From: Duganella sp. BuS-21
GTDB taxonomy: Bacteria; Pseudomonadota; Gammaproteobacteria; Burkholderiales; Burkholderiaceae_D
DNA: 64,000 bases
Reading direction: 5' to 3'
Assembly: GCA_041874725.1 (NCBI GenBank)
Contig: CP097466.1
Coordinates: 4,340,001 to 4,404,000 of the forward strand
Shown here: positions 25,730-34,091 of the stretch, piece by piece
Numbering within the stretch: position 1 is the stretch's first letter
Layout: every line of letters starts with the position of its first letter
The notes under the pieces: generated by a model
Told to the model about the DNA's origin: nothing
The model's database searches: none
The model's input: the letters and a program-made list of their open reading frames with translations, nothing else
Made by a program: the position numbers and the translations under genes

Positions 25730-28119
25730 AAACGCATCGCACCGTTATCGCCGCCAGCCTGGCGGCAGCCTTCTTCGTTCCGCCAGCATGGGCCGCCGAC
25801 GAAGTCCAGTCCGTGGTGGTCACCGCCCAGTCGCGCAAGCAGCTAGTGCAGGACGTGCCGATGACGATGCAAGTCCTGACCGGCAAGGACATCGAAGCCG
25901 TGGGCGCCAAGGATCTGGCGGACCTGAACGGCTACATCCCCGGCCTGACGGTGGACGCGGTCGAACCCACCCAACCGTCGTTCGGCATCCGTGGCGTGCA
26001 GGCGGGCGACTTCGGCATCGCCACCGATTCGCCGGTCGGCATTTACGTCGACGGCGTCTACACCGGCAAGACCGGCGGCGCCCTGATGAACTTCATCGAC
26101 GTGCAGCGCATCGAAGTGGTCAAGGGTCCGCAGGGCACGCTGTTCGGCCGCAACAGCGCGGCCGGCGCCATTTCCATCACCGCCAATGAGCCGGGCAAGG
26201 AAGTGGACGCCGCCGCCCACGTAAAGCTGGGCCGCTTCGGCCGCGCCAACGCCGACGTGATGCTGAATCTCCCCATCACCGATACCTTCGCCACCCGTAT
26301 CGTCGTAGTGCGCTCGGGCAGCGAAGGCTGGGTGGAAAACACCGCCACCGGCAAGAAGTCGGGCGGCGACAAGGACTGGGCGACCCGCGTTTCGCTGCGC
26401 AAGGACTTCGACGCCGCCAAGCTGGTGTTCTCGTTGGAGCACGAGAACATGGAGCAGTACGGCCGCCCCGCCTTCGGCGTGATCAAGAATCCGGCGCTGC
26501 CGCTGGGCGGATATCGCGGCGTGTACGATGCCGCCTACACCGCCAACTTCGTCAATCCCTTCGACGCGCCGCTGGCCAACGACCAACCGGGCAGCGAAGG
26601 CCGCGAGTTCGACGGCGCCACCTTGCGCTTCGAGACGCCGCTGGCCGGCATGACCTTCAATTCCATCACCGCCTACCGCCGCTTCAAGACCCACAACCTG
26701 ACCGACAACGACGGCGGCGCGCGCGCCGACCTGCACCTGACCACGCAGGACGCCAAGGCTGCGCGCAGCTTCCAGCAAGAGTTCAAGCTGTCGGGCAAAA
26801 CCGACCAGTTGGACTGGATCGCCGGCGTCAGCTTCTATCACAACAACGAGCACCAGGATGCCGGCGCCTACGTCACCACCGGCACGCTCGACACCCTGAG
26901 CCAGTTCGGCGGTGGCGATCCCAATTTCGCCATGCTGTTCGGCGGCCTGGCGGCGGCCGGCCTGCCGGGCATCCGTCCGGACAGCGTGTTCTCGTGGGAT
27001 GAAACGCATTACAGCGACGTGCGCACCCGCTCCGCCTCGGTCTACGGCGATACCATCTGGCACCTGACGCCGCAGACCAACGCCACCGTCGGCCTGCGCT
27101 ACACCAAGGACAAGAAGCGCATGACCTGGCACGTGCCGGGCCGCGTGTCGCCGCAGCTGGACGATTTCCTGAATCGCTTCGGTCCCCTGGCCGGCCTGAA
27201 TGCGGCGTCGTTCCCGTCAAACGTGGTCTTCGACACCGCCGCGCGCCTGGCCGCGTCCCCGGTCTCGCGTGAAAAGGATTGGACCGACTTCAGCCCGCGC
27301 CTGGTGCTGGACCATAAGCTGAACAAGGACACCATGCTGTTCACGTCCCTGTCGCGCGGCTACCAGGCCGGCGGCTTCAACATCTTCACGCCGCCGAATC
27401 CGGCGTCGACCACCCGGGCCGGCCAGGACCCGAGCTTCGAACCGGAGAAAATGACCAACTTCGAAGCCGGCATGAAGATGGTGCTGCCCGAACTGCGCGC
27501 CACCATCAACGCTTCGCTGTTCGCCTATAAGTTCAAGAACCTGCAGGACATCCAGTTGTACAGTGTCGGCGCCATCCCGACCTACAACGTGATCTCCAGC
27601 GACCAGAAGGCGCACGGTCTGGACGTCGATGGCCGCATCCGCGTGACGCCGCGCGTGACGCTGTTCGGCGGCTTCGAATACATCAATCAGACCTACACCC
27701 GCTACCAGCGGCTGGACGCCGCAGGCCATGTGACGCTGGACCTGGGCGGCCAGCCGGTAGGCACGCCGCGCCTGACCGCCATGGCCGGCGTCAACCTGAA
27801 TTGGGAAATGGCCGATGGCCGCGCCAGCGTCAACTTCCAGGGCACGCATGCCACCGCCAGCCGCTGCAACAGCGACAACGCGGATCTGAGCTGTCTGAAC
27901 ACCGGCAAGCTGAAAACCGGCACCGCCCAGAGCAAGTTCGATCTGCGCGTCGGCTGGGACAGCCCAAGCTCGCGCTACGGCGTGGCGTTAATCGTCAATA
28001 ATGTGTTCGACCAGCGCTACATCCACTCGCTGGGCGGTCAAACCGAACAATATGGCGCGCCGTATGCCTACATCACGCCGCCGCGCGCAATCGGCGTCGA
28101 ATTCAGGGCTAGCATGTAA
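25726..28119 (+). CDS. TonB-dependent outer-membrane receptor
   Basis: 797 residues from the ATG at 25726, preceded by gggaga. The signal peptide ends VPPAWA-AD. The TonB-box region is EVQSVVVTAQ, and the plug contains QDVPMTMQVLTGKDIEA and VVKGPQGTLFGRNSAAGAI. The rest is a 22-strand-type barrel ending in FRASM. It transports a ligand across the outer membrane with energy from TonB. It lacks siderophore synthesis genes nearby and has no Fur box that I can see. Its operon partners (di-iron hydroxylase, serine hydrolase, MaoC-like hydratase) suggest an organic substrate rather than iron, which is inference. Confidence 0.93.
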   Translation: MKTHRTVIAASLAAAFFVPPAWAADEVQSVVVTAQSRKQLVQDVPMTMQVLTGKDIEAVGAKDLADLNGYIPGLTVDAVEPTQPSFGIRGVQAGDFGIATDSPVGIYVDGVYTGKTGGALMNFIDVQRIEVVKGPQGTLFGRNSAAGAISITANEPGKEVDAAAHVKLGRFGRANADVMLNLPITDTFATRIVVVRSGSEGWVENTATGKKSGGDKDWATRVSLRKDFDAAKLVFSLEHENMEQYGRPAFGVIKNPALPLGGYRGVYDAAYTANFVNPFDAPLANDQPGSEGREFDGATLRFETPLAGMTFNSITAYRRFKTHNLTDNDGGARADLHLTTQDAKAARSFQQEFKLSGKTDQLDWIAGVSFYHNNEHQDAGAYVTTGTLDTLSQFGGGDPNFAMLFGGLAAAGLPGIRPDSVFSWDETHYSDVRTRSASVYGDTIWHLTPQTNATVGLRYTKDKKRMTWHVPGRVSPQLDDFLNRFGPLAGLNAASFPSNVVFDTAARLAASPVSREKDWTDFSPRLVLDHKLNKDTMLFTSLSRGYQAGGFNIFTPPNPASTTRAGQDPSFEPEKMTNFEAGMKMVLPELRATINASLFAYKFKNLQDIQLYSVGAIPTYNVISSDQKAHGLDVDGRIRVTPRVTLFGGFEYINQTYTRYQRLDAAGHVTLDLGGQPVGTPRLTAMAGVNLNWEMADGRASVNFQGTHATASRCNSDNADLSCLNTGKLKTGTAQSKFDLRVGWDSPSSRYGVALIVNNVFDQRYIHSLGGQTEQYGAPYAYITPPRAIGVEFRASM

Positions 28120-29550
28120 ATGACGTCAAAACTCGTACTGGCTGCTGCGGCAGTATTGGCGGTTGCGGCAGGCGGTGCGGCGACGCTGGCGATCCGTCCG
28201 CCGGAGTTGTTGAAGGTCGGCGCCAACTACGGCGCCAAGATCGTTTGTTCCAATGTGTTTATCGCCGGGCGCGATGCGCAGGCCGTACTGGCCGACGATG
28301 TGCAGGCGCCCGGAAATCCGGTGCTCAAACACCTGGATGTGCGCGTGGACCAGGAGCGCAAGACGGTGCGCGCACAGTTCCTGGGCTTCATGGGCGACGG
28401 CATGGCCGTCTACCGTCCCGGCACCGGCTGCGCTGCGGTGCCCGACGGCGACGTGGCGCGGGCCGCGCAATACCAATTCAATCCGATCAAGATCTGGGCG
28501 CCTTCGCCCAATGTGCCGTGGCCTACCGGATCGCAGGCGGAGAATAACCCTACGGTGCAGGCCTTGCTCGAGCAGGAAGCGCTGGCCGGTCCCGGCATGC
28601 GCGGCATGGCGGTGATTCATCGCGGCCGTCTGGTGGCGCAGCGCTACGCCACCGGCTTCAACGCCGCCACGCCACTGCTGGGATGGTCGATGACCAAGAC
28701 CGTCACTGCGGCGCTGGTGGGCATGCAGATCGCGGACGGCAAGCTGTCCTTGCAACAGAGCGGCTTCTGGACCGGCGCGCAGGACCAGCGTGCCGGCATC
28801 ACCCTGGCGCAGCTGATGTCGATGAGCAGCGGCTTGCGCTACAACGAAGGCTATGGCGACGTTTCCGACGTCACGCGCATGCTGTACCTGGAGCCGGACA
28901 TGGCGGCGTTCACGGCGGCGCAAACGCTGGAGCATGCGCCGGGCAGCCAATGGAATTATTCGAGCGGCACCACGGTGCTGCTGTCGCGCCTCTGGCAGCG
29001 CGCCGCCGCCGGCGAGAGCGGCGCCGCCGACGCCAGCGCCAGCAACGGCGCCACGCCGGGCGCCACCTCGGCGCTCACCCTGGCGCTGCCGCACAACCGC
29101 CTGTTCGCGCCGCTGGGCATGAACAGCGCGGTGATCGAGGCCGACGCGCGCGGCAATCTGGTCGGCTCCAGCTATATGTACGCCACCACGCTGGACTGGG
29201 CGCGCTTCGGCCAGTTCCTGCTGCAGGACGGCGTGTGGCAAGGCAAGCGCATGCTGCCGGAAGGCTTCGTCGAAGCCATGCAGCAAGCGGTGCCTGCCTC
29301 CGGCGGCCAATACGGCCAAGGGCAGCTGTGGCGCTGGGGCCCGTCCGGCGACACGCCCGAAGGCCAGAATCCGGACACGCGCTTCCAACTGCCGGCCGAC
29401 ACCTACTGGATGGAAGGCCACGACGGCCAGAGCATCGCCATCATCCCGTCGCAGCAGCTGGTGGTGGTGCGCCTGGGCCTGACGCCGCACCGCCTGCTGT
29501 ACCAGCCGCAGGCCCTAGTGGCGGCGGTGGTGAAAGCGCTGCGGCCATGA
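28120..29550 (+). CDS. Serine hydrolase of the beta-lactamase / NylB-like family
   Basis: 476 residues starting directly after the receptor stop (TAA then ATG). The N-terminus is a hydrophobic helix (LVLAAAAVLAVAAGGAAT), an uncleaved anchor or signal. The catalytic S-x-x-K is WSMTKTVTAALVG (Ser190, Lys193). SSGLRYNEGYG supplies the conserved Tyr, and GHDGQSIAI replaces the KTG motif. The family includes esterases, D-aminopeptidases and 6-aminohexanoate-dimer hydrolases. The catalytic domain should face the periplasm. In this operon it could cleave an ester or amide of the ligand imported by the receptor. The next gene starts within its stop (ATGA). Confidence 0.87.
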   Translation: MTSKLVLAAAAVLAVAAGGAATLAIRPPELLKVGANYGAKIVCSNVFIAGRDAQAVLADDVQAPGNPVLKHLDVRVDQERKTVRAQFLGFMGDGMAVYRPGTGCAAVPDGDVARAAQYQFNPIKIWAPSPNVPWPTGSQAENNPTVQALLEQEALAGPGMRGMAVIHRGRLVAQRYATGFNAATPLLGWSMTKTVTAALVGMQIADGKLSLQQSGFWTGAQDQRAGITLAQLMSMSSGLRYNEGYGDVSDVTRMLYLEPDMAAFTAAQTLEHAPGSQWNYSSGTTVLLSRLWQRAAAGESGAADASASNGATPGATSALTLALPHNRLFAPLGMNSAVIEADARGNLVGSSYMYATTLDWARFGQFLLQDGVWQGKRMLPEGFVEAMQQAVPASGGQYGQGQLWRWGPSGDTPEGQNPDTRFQLPADTYWMEGHDGQSIAIIPSQQLVVVRLGLTPHRLLYQPQALVAAVVKALRP

Positions 29551-30431
29551 GCGGCGCCGTGCCGTACGGCCTGCTGCGCCATCAGGGCCCGATGCTGCTG
29601 ACCGGCGCGCGCGTGCTTGGCCACACGCTGCGGAACCTGCTGCGCCCCGCCCACGCCAAGCGCATTGAACGCATTGAACGTGTCATCGCCGCGCCGCCGC
29701 AGGATCTGGTGGAACAGTACATCGCCTGGGCCGGCGCAGCCGGCTGCTACGACGGCCTGCTGCCGCCGCACATGGTGTCGCAATGGAGCTTGCCGCTGGT
29801 GGGCGAGCTGCTGCTGCCAATGCCCTACCGCCTCACCGCCGTCATCAACCAGGGCGTGACCTTGCGCGCGCGGGGCCCGCTGCCGCGCAACACACCGCTG
29901 CACGTCAGTGCCGCCGTCGAAGAGATCACGCAAGCGCCAGGCCGCATCAAGGTGGTGGTGGCGGTGGTCACCGGCACCGCGCAGCAGCCGGCGCTGGTGG
30001 AGGCGCGGCTGCACATGAGTTTCCTGCTGCCCAGACCGCGCGCGCCGAAGCCGGTACAGCAGCGCGGCCCCGAGCCGAACTGGATCACCGCCGGCCTGTG
30101 GCACGCCGACGCGCAGGACGGCCTGCGCTTCGCGCTGCTGACCGGCGACTTCAATCCCATCCACTGGTGCGGCCCGCTGGCGCGGCGCTCGGTGTTTGGC
30201 GGCATGGTGCTGCACGGCTTCGGCAGCCTGGTGCGCAGCTACGAGCAGCTATCGCGCCAAGGCGTGCGCTTCGACGAAATCGACGTCCGCTTCGTCAAGC
30301 CGGTGGCGCTGCCGTGCAGCGCGCTGTCGGTCCAGGTGGCGCCGGAAACCTCGGCCGACGCCGACGGCTGGCGCGCCGTGCGCCTGGCCGGCAGCGGCGA
30401 CGCGCTGCACCTGGCCGGGCGATTGCGTTAG
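29547..30431 (+). CDS. MaoC-like acyl dehydratase (double hotdog)
   Basis: 294 residues from the ATG at 29547, which overlaps the serine hydrolase stop. The hydratase motif is LTGDFNPIHWCGPLARRS near residue 199, followed by GGMVLHGFGSLVRSYE. The Asp and His of the TGDxNPIH block are the catalytic pair of R-specific enoyl-CoA hydratases. The N-terminal half looks like a second, degenerate hotdog unit. The family hydrates or dehydrates acyl-CoA or acyl-ACP intermediates. It completes the coupled set that begins with the di-iron hydroxylase, which fits acyl-chain metabolism. Cytosolic. Confidence 0.85.
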   Translation: MSGAVPYGLLRHQGPMLLTGARVLGHTLRNLLRPAHAKRIERIERVIAAPPQDLVEQYIAWAGAAGCYDGLLPPHMVSQWSLPLVGELLLPMPYRLTAVINQGVTLRARGPLPRNTPLHVSAAVEEITQAPGRIKVVVAVVTGTAQQPALVEARLHMSFLLPRPRAPKPVQQRGPEPNWITAGLWHADAQDGLRFALLTGDFNPIHWCGPLARRSVFGGMVLHGFGSLVRSYEQLSRQGVRFDEIDVRFVKPVALPCSALSVQVAPETSADADGWRAVRLAGSGDALHLAGRLR

Positions 30432-30480
30432 CCGGCGTCCCGGTGTATCGTCACGCCACACACCACCATAGGGAAGCGCA

Positions 30481-31056
30481 ATGACGATACTGATACTGGG
30501 CCTGATCATCTTCCTCGGACTGCACTCCGTGCGCATCTTCGTCGAAGACTGGCGCAACGCCACCCGCGCGCGCCTCGGCGAAAACGCCTGGAAAGGCCTA
30601 TACTCGGTGATCTCGGTACTGGGCTTAGTGCTCATCGTCTGGGGCTACAGCCTGGCGCGGCAGGCGCCGGTGGTGGTGTGGACGCCGCCGCCCTTCACCC
30701 GCCACCTGTCCGCACTGCTGGCCGTGATCGCATTCATATTCCTGGCCGCCGCCTACATTCCGCGCAACGGCATCAAGGCCAAGCTCCACCATCCCATGAC
30801 GCTGGGCGTAAAAACCTGGGCGCTGGCGCACCTGCTGTGCAACGGCACGCTGCACGACATCCTGCTGTTTGCTTCCTTCCTGGTGTGGGCGGTGCTGCTG
30901 TTCCGCGCATCGCGCCAACGCGACCGCGCCGCCGGCACGGTCTACCTGGACGGCAGCGGCGGCGCCACCGCGCTCACCATCGTCGCCGGCATCGCCGGCG
31001 CACTGGTGTTCGCACTGTGGCTGCATGGCCCGCTGATCGGCGTGCGTCCGTTTTAA
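30481..31056 (+). CDS. NnrU-family membrane protein
   Basis: 191 residues with about six membrane helices. The N-terminal LIIFLGLHSVRIFVEDWR, the middle HPMTLGVKTWALAHLLCNG and the C-terminal HGPLIGVRPF are NnrU signatures. NnrU was first described with nitric-oxide and nitrite reduction genes, but most members sit elsewhere, and its biochemical role is unknown. No denitrification gene is seen here. It begins 49 bases after the MaoC-like gene, with a ggaagcgca ribosome region. Confidence 0.87.
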   Translation: MTILILGLIIFLGLHSVRIFVEDWRNATRARLGENAWKGLYSVISVLGLVLIVWGYSLARQAPVVVWTPPPFTRHLSALLAVIAFIFLAAAYIPRNGIKAKLHHPMTLGVKTWALAHLLCNGTLHDILLFASFLVWAVLLFRASRQRDRAAGTVYLDGSGGATALTIVAGIAGALVFALWLHGPLIGVRPF

Positions 31057-31137
31057 CGACAACCCGATAAAGGAATGCGTGCGCCGCACGATGGCTGATT
31101 ATAGAATAATTGACAATCCCATCGAATGGAGGCGCAT

Positions 31138-32673
31138 ATGCCTGACTGGACCAGCGGTTACGTTGCAGATATCGGTTACACCTTCGGCTACTACAACGAA
31201 CTGAATCCCCTGCGCGCCAGGTTCATGCTGCTGAGCGCCAGGCTGGCGTTGCCGGCGCTGGGCGCCGCCTGCGAACTCGGTTTCGGTCAGGGCGTCAGCG
31301 TCAACGCGCACTCGGCGGCCAGCCCGCTCGACTGGTACGGCACCGACTTCAATCCATCGCAGGCCGGCTTCGCCCAGCAATTGGCCGGCAGCTATGCCGA
31401 TGGGGCCAAACTGTACGACCAGTCCTTCGCCGAATTCTGCGCACGCACGGACCTTCCAGACTTCGACTACATCGCCCTGCACGGCATCTGGAGCTGGATC
31501 TCGGACCAGAACCGCGCCACCATTGTCGATTTCGTGCGCCGCAAACTCAAAGTCGGCGGGGTGCTTTACATCAGCTACAACACCCTGCCCGGCTGGACCG
31601 CCATGGTCCCGGTGCGCCACCTGCTGGCGCGGCACGCGGAAATCATGACCGCCCCCGGCGCCGGCCCGGCGGCCAAAGTGGAAAGCGCGGTCGCCTTCGC
31701 GCGCAAGCTGTGGGCCACCAACCCGGCCTACGCCCGCGCCCATCCCCGCCTGGGCGAGCGGCTGGCCACCATCGCGGCGCAGGACCACCATTATGTCGCG
31801 CACGAATACTTCAACCGCGACTGGGTGCCGATGTCGTTCGCCGACATGGCCGGCTGCCTGGAAAGCGCCAAGGTGGATTTCGCCTGCTCCGCCTCGCCGA
31901 TCGAACACGTGGCCGAAACGCAGATGACGGCCGAGCAGATTGCGCTGCTCAAGGAATTGCCGGATGAGACGTTCCGCCAGAGCGTACGTGACTTCATCGT
32001 CAACCAGCAGTTCCGCCGCGACTACTGGGTCAAGGGACCGCGCCCCCTCAACGCCCTGGCCTACACCGAACAACTGCGCGCACAACGCATCATCCTGGTG
32101 GCCCCGCGCGATGAAGTCACGCTCACGCTGGACTGCGTCCTGGGCCGGACCACCATGACCGAAAAAATCTACACGCCACTGCTGGACGCACTGGCGGACC
32201 ACCAGCCACGCAGCCTGGGGCAATTGGAGAAAGATCTGCGCAGCAGCGAGATCACCCTGGCGCATTTACAGCAGGCGACGTTGGTATTGATGGAAAAAGG
32301 CGCATTGGCGCTGGCCCAGGACGACGCGGCGATCGCCCTGTGCCGCCCACGCACCGAGAGTTTGAACCGCACCCTGATCTCCCAGGCGCGCAGCAGCTCC
32401 GACATCGGTTTCCTTGCCAGCCCGGTGCTCGGTGGCGGCGTGGCCGTCTCGCGCTTCCACCAGCTATTCCTGTTGGCGCGCGCCAACGACATGCCTGCGC
32501 CGCATGAGTGGGCGCTGTTTACAGACCGGCTGCTCAAGGCGCAGCAGCAGCGCGTGCTGAAGGATGGCGCGCCGATCATGGACGACGCCGAGATGCTGCG
32601 CCACCTGAAGGAGCAGGCGGATATCTTCAACGAAAAGCGCCTGCCCCTGCTGATCGCACTCGGTATCGCCTAG
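31138..32673 (+). CDS. Class I SAM methyltransferase with methyltransferase regulatory domain
   Basis: 511 residues. The ATG at 31138 is chosen over 31126 because ggaggcgcat gives a good ribosome site. The SAM-binding loop is ACELGFGQGVSVN (about residue 45), with DWYGTDFNP as the second acidic motif and YIALHGIWSWI following. The middle part (about 220-310, TAEQIALLKELPDETFRQSV) fits the methyltransferase regulatory domain. The remaining C-terminus resembles the winged-helix-like extension seen in these proteins. Substrates are unknown; relatives occur near surface polysaccharide genes. Its stop codon shares CTAG with the convergent exported protein. Confidence 0.85.
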   Translation: MPDWTSGYVADIGYTFGYYNELNPLRARFMLLSARLALPALGAACELGFGQGVSVNAHSAASPLDWYGTDFNPSQAGFAQQLAGSYADGAKLYDQSFAEFCARTDLPDFDYIALHGIWSWISDQNRATIVDFVRRKLKVGGVLYISYNTLPGWTAMVPVRHLLARHAEIMTAPGAGPAAKVESAVAFARKLWATNPAYARAHPRLGERLATIAAQDHHYVAHEYFNRDWVPMSFADMAGCLESAKVDFACSASPIEHVAETQMTAEQIALLKELPDETFRQSVRDFIVNQQFRRDYWVKGPRPLNALAYTEQLRAQRIILVAPRDEVTLTLDCVLGRTTMTEKIYTPLLDALADHQPRSLGQLEKDLRSSEITLAHLQQATLVLMEKGALALAQDDAAIALCRPRTESLNRTLISQARSSSDIGFLASPVLGGGVAVSRFHQLFLLARANDMPAPHEWALFTDRLLKAQQQRVLKDGAPIMDDAEMLRHLKEQADIFNEKRLPLLIALGIA

Positions 32674-33050
32674 CGGCACTTGCCGCGCACCACGGCGGCG
32701 ACGATCCACGGCAGCGACAACGGTCCAACCACATTCACCGGGCCTAGTTTGGCCGGCTGCAGCTTGAGCGCGTCGTCGTGCAGGCAGTCCGGCACCTTGG
32801 CCTCGTCGAACGCGGCGCTCATGCGGGCATGCGCCGTGTTGGCGCGCAGGACACCGGCCGGCGCGCCGGCAACCGGCGCGGGACGCGGATCTTCGGCGAT
32901 CGTTTCCCGCACCGCCTTCCTGATCATTTCATCGCTGAGCACCGGCGCGGCCGGCGCCGACAGCACGTCGGCCGGCACGGCCTGCGGTGTGCCGGAGGCG
33001 GAGGCGGCCAGCGCGCACGCAGGCGCCGCCAACAACATTGCGAAGATCAT
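32670..33050 (-). CDS. Small exported protein of unknown function
   Basis: 126 residues from the ATG at 33050; a GTG 12 bases upstream is possible. The N-terminus is a signal peptide (MIFAMLLAAPACALAASA). The mature part is Ala/Pro-rich, then DEMIRKAVRETIAEDPRP, and ends with two cysteines (DCLHDDALKL and the final RGKCR) that could form a disulfide. I do not recognise a domain. It is the last gene of the RND pump and diguanylate cyclase operon, 16 bases after the cyclase. Its stop overlaps the methyltransferase stop in a shared CTAG. Confidence 0.65.
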   Translation of the reverse strand: MIFAMLLAAPACALAASASGTPQAVPADVLSAPAAPVLSDEMIRKAVRETIAEDPRPAPVAGAPAGVLRANTAHARMSAAFDEAKVPDCLHDDALKLQPAKLGPVNVVGPLSLPWIVAAVVRGKCR

Positions 33051-33066
33051 CGCGCGTACCACTTCG

Positions 33067-34083
33067 TCACTCCCCTTCCACGCGCACCGCGTTGCGGCCA
33101 CCCTGCTTGGCAGCGTACAGCAGTTTGTCGGCTTGCGCCAGCCAGCCGGCCGGCGTGCCCGCCTTGTCCATGTAAGCCACACCGATTGAAATCGTAATCG
33201 GGTGTTGCTCCAGCAGCGTGGCGGATGCCACCGCCGCGCGCAGGCCTTCGGCCAGTACCGCCGCCGCGTTCAGGCCCGCGCCGCTGGCAATGATAGCGAA
33301 TTCCTCGCCGCCGTAGCGGAAGATGCGGTCGGAGGTGCGCGTGTGGCGCCGCATCAGTTCCGCCAACCGTATCAGCACCTTGTCGCCGGCCGCATGACCA
33401 TGCTGGTCGTTGACCTGTTTGAAGTGGTCCAGGTCCAGCAACAGCAGGCACGATTCCGCATGCGGCCTGCGCTCCTGCGCATAGTCGGCCAGCTTGCGGT
33501 CCAGCGCGCGGCGGTTGCCGACGCTGGTCAGGAAGTCCAGCTCCACCGCCGTGTGCAGCTTCTTGGTCTGCAGGCCGGTACGGTAGGCGAAGATGTAGGC
33601 GAACAGGTTCACCAGCCCGATGGTGACGACGATGGTCAGCAGATTGACCACTTGCAGTTGTCCCACCAGGATGGCCACCAGCACCAGCACGCCGACGCTG
33701 TTGATGGCCAGCGCCAACGACGGCCGCAATACAAAATAGGCCGCGATCATGGTCGGATAGACCCAGTACACCAGCGACACGCCGCGTAGATAGACGGTGG
33801 CCAGCATGCCGCCGGTGTAGAAGATGGTCACACCCAGGCTGGCCGCTTTGTAACGACCGGTGCGCCAGACGTCGATGATCACCGCCGACATGGCCAGCAC
33901 CAGCGCCATGTCCACCACCGCCGACGCCCAGCTGCCCTCCACCATGCGGTAGATACCGAACGGCAGGATGCTGGGGATACTCAGGGCGCACAGCAGCATC
34001 AGGATCACTTCCTCCTGACGGCGCTGGCGCCCTCCCGACAGCCAGCGCCAGCGACCGGCACCTGTTTTGTCGGTGCTCTTCAT
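33067..34083 (-). CDS. Membrane-bound diguanylate cyclase (GGDEF)
   Basis: 338 residues. About five or six membrane helices occupy residues 27-168. The GGDEF domain follows, with an intact active site RYGGEEFAI (GGEEF at 258-262) and an inhibitory I-site RTSD (249-252) exactly five residues before it. It should therefore make c-di-GMP from two GTP and be product-inhibited. The helices carry no recognised sensor family. It starts 8 bases after the RND permease stop, so it is very likely part of the efflux operon. That ties pump expression to c-di-GMP signalling. Confidence 0.92.
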   Translation of the reverse strand: MKSTDKTGAGRWRWLSGGRQRRQEEVILMLLCALSIPSILPFGIYRMVEGSWASAVVDMALVLAMSAVIIDVWRTGRYKAASLGVTIFYTGGMLATVYLRGVSLVYWVYPTMIAAYFVLRPSLALAINSVGVLVLVAILVGQLQVVNLLTIVVTIGLVNLFAYIFAYRTGLQTKKLHTAVELDFLTSVGNRRALDRKLADYAQERRPHAESCLLLLDLDHFKQVNDQHGHAAGDKVLIRLAELMRRHTRTSDRIFRYGGEEFAIIASGAGLNAAAVLAEGLRAAVASATLLEQHPITISIGVAYMDKAGTPAGWLAQADKLLYAAKQGGRNAVRVEGE

Positions 34084-34091
34084 GGCGGCGC

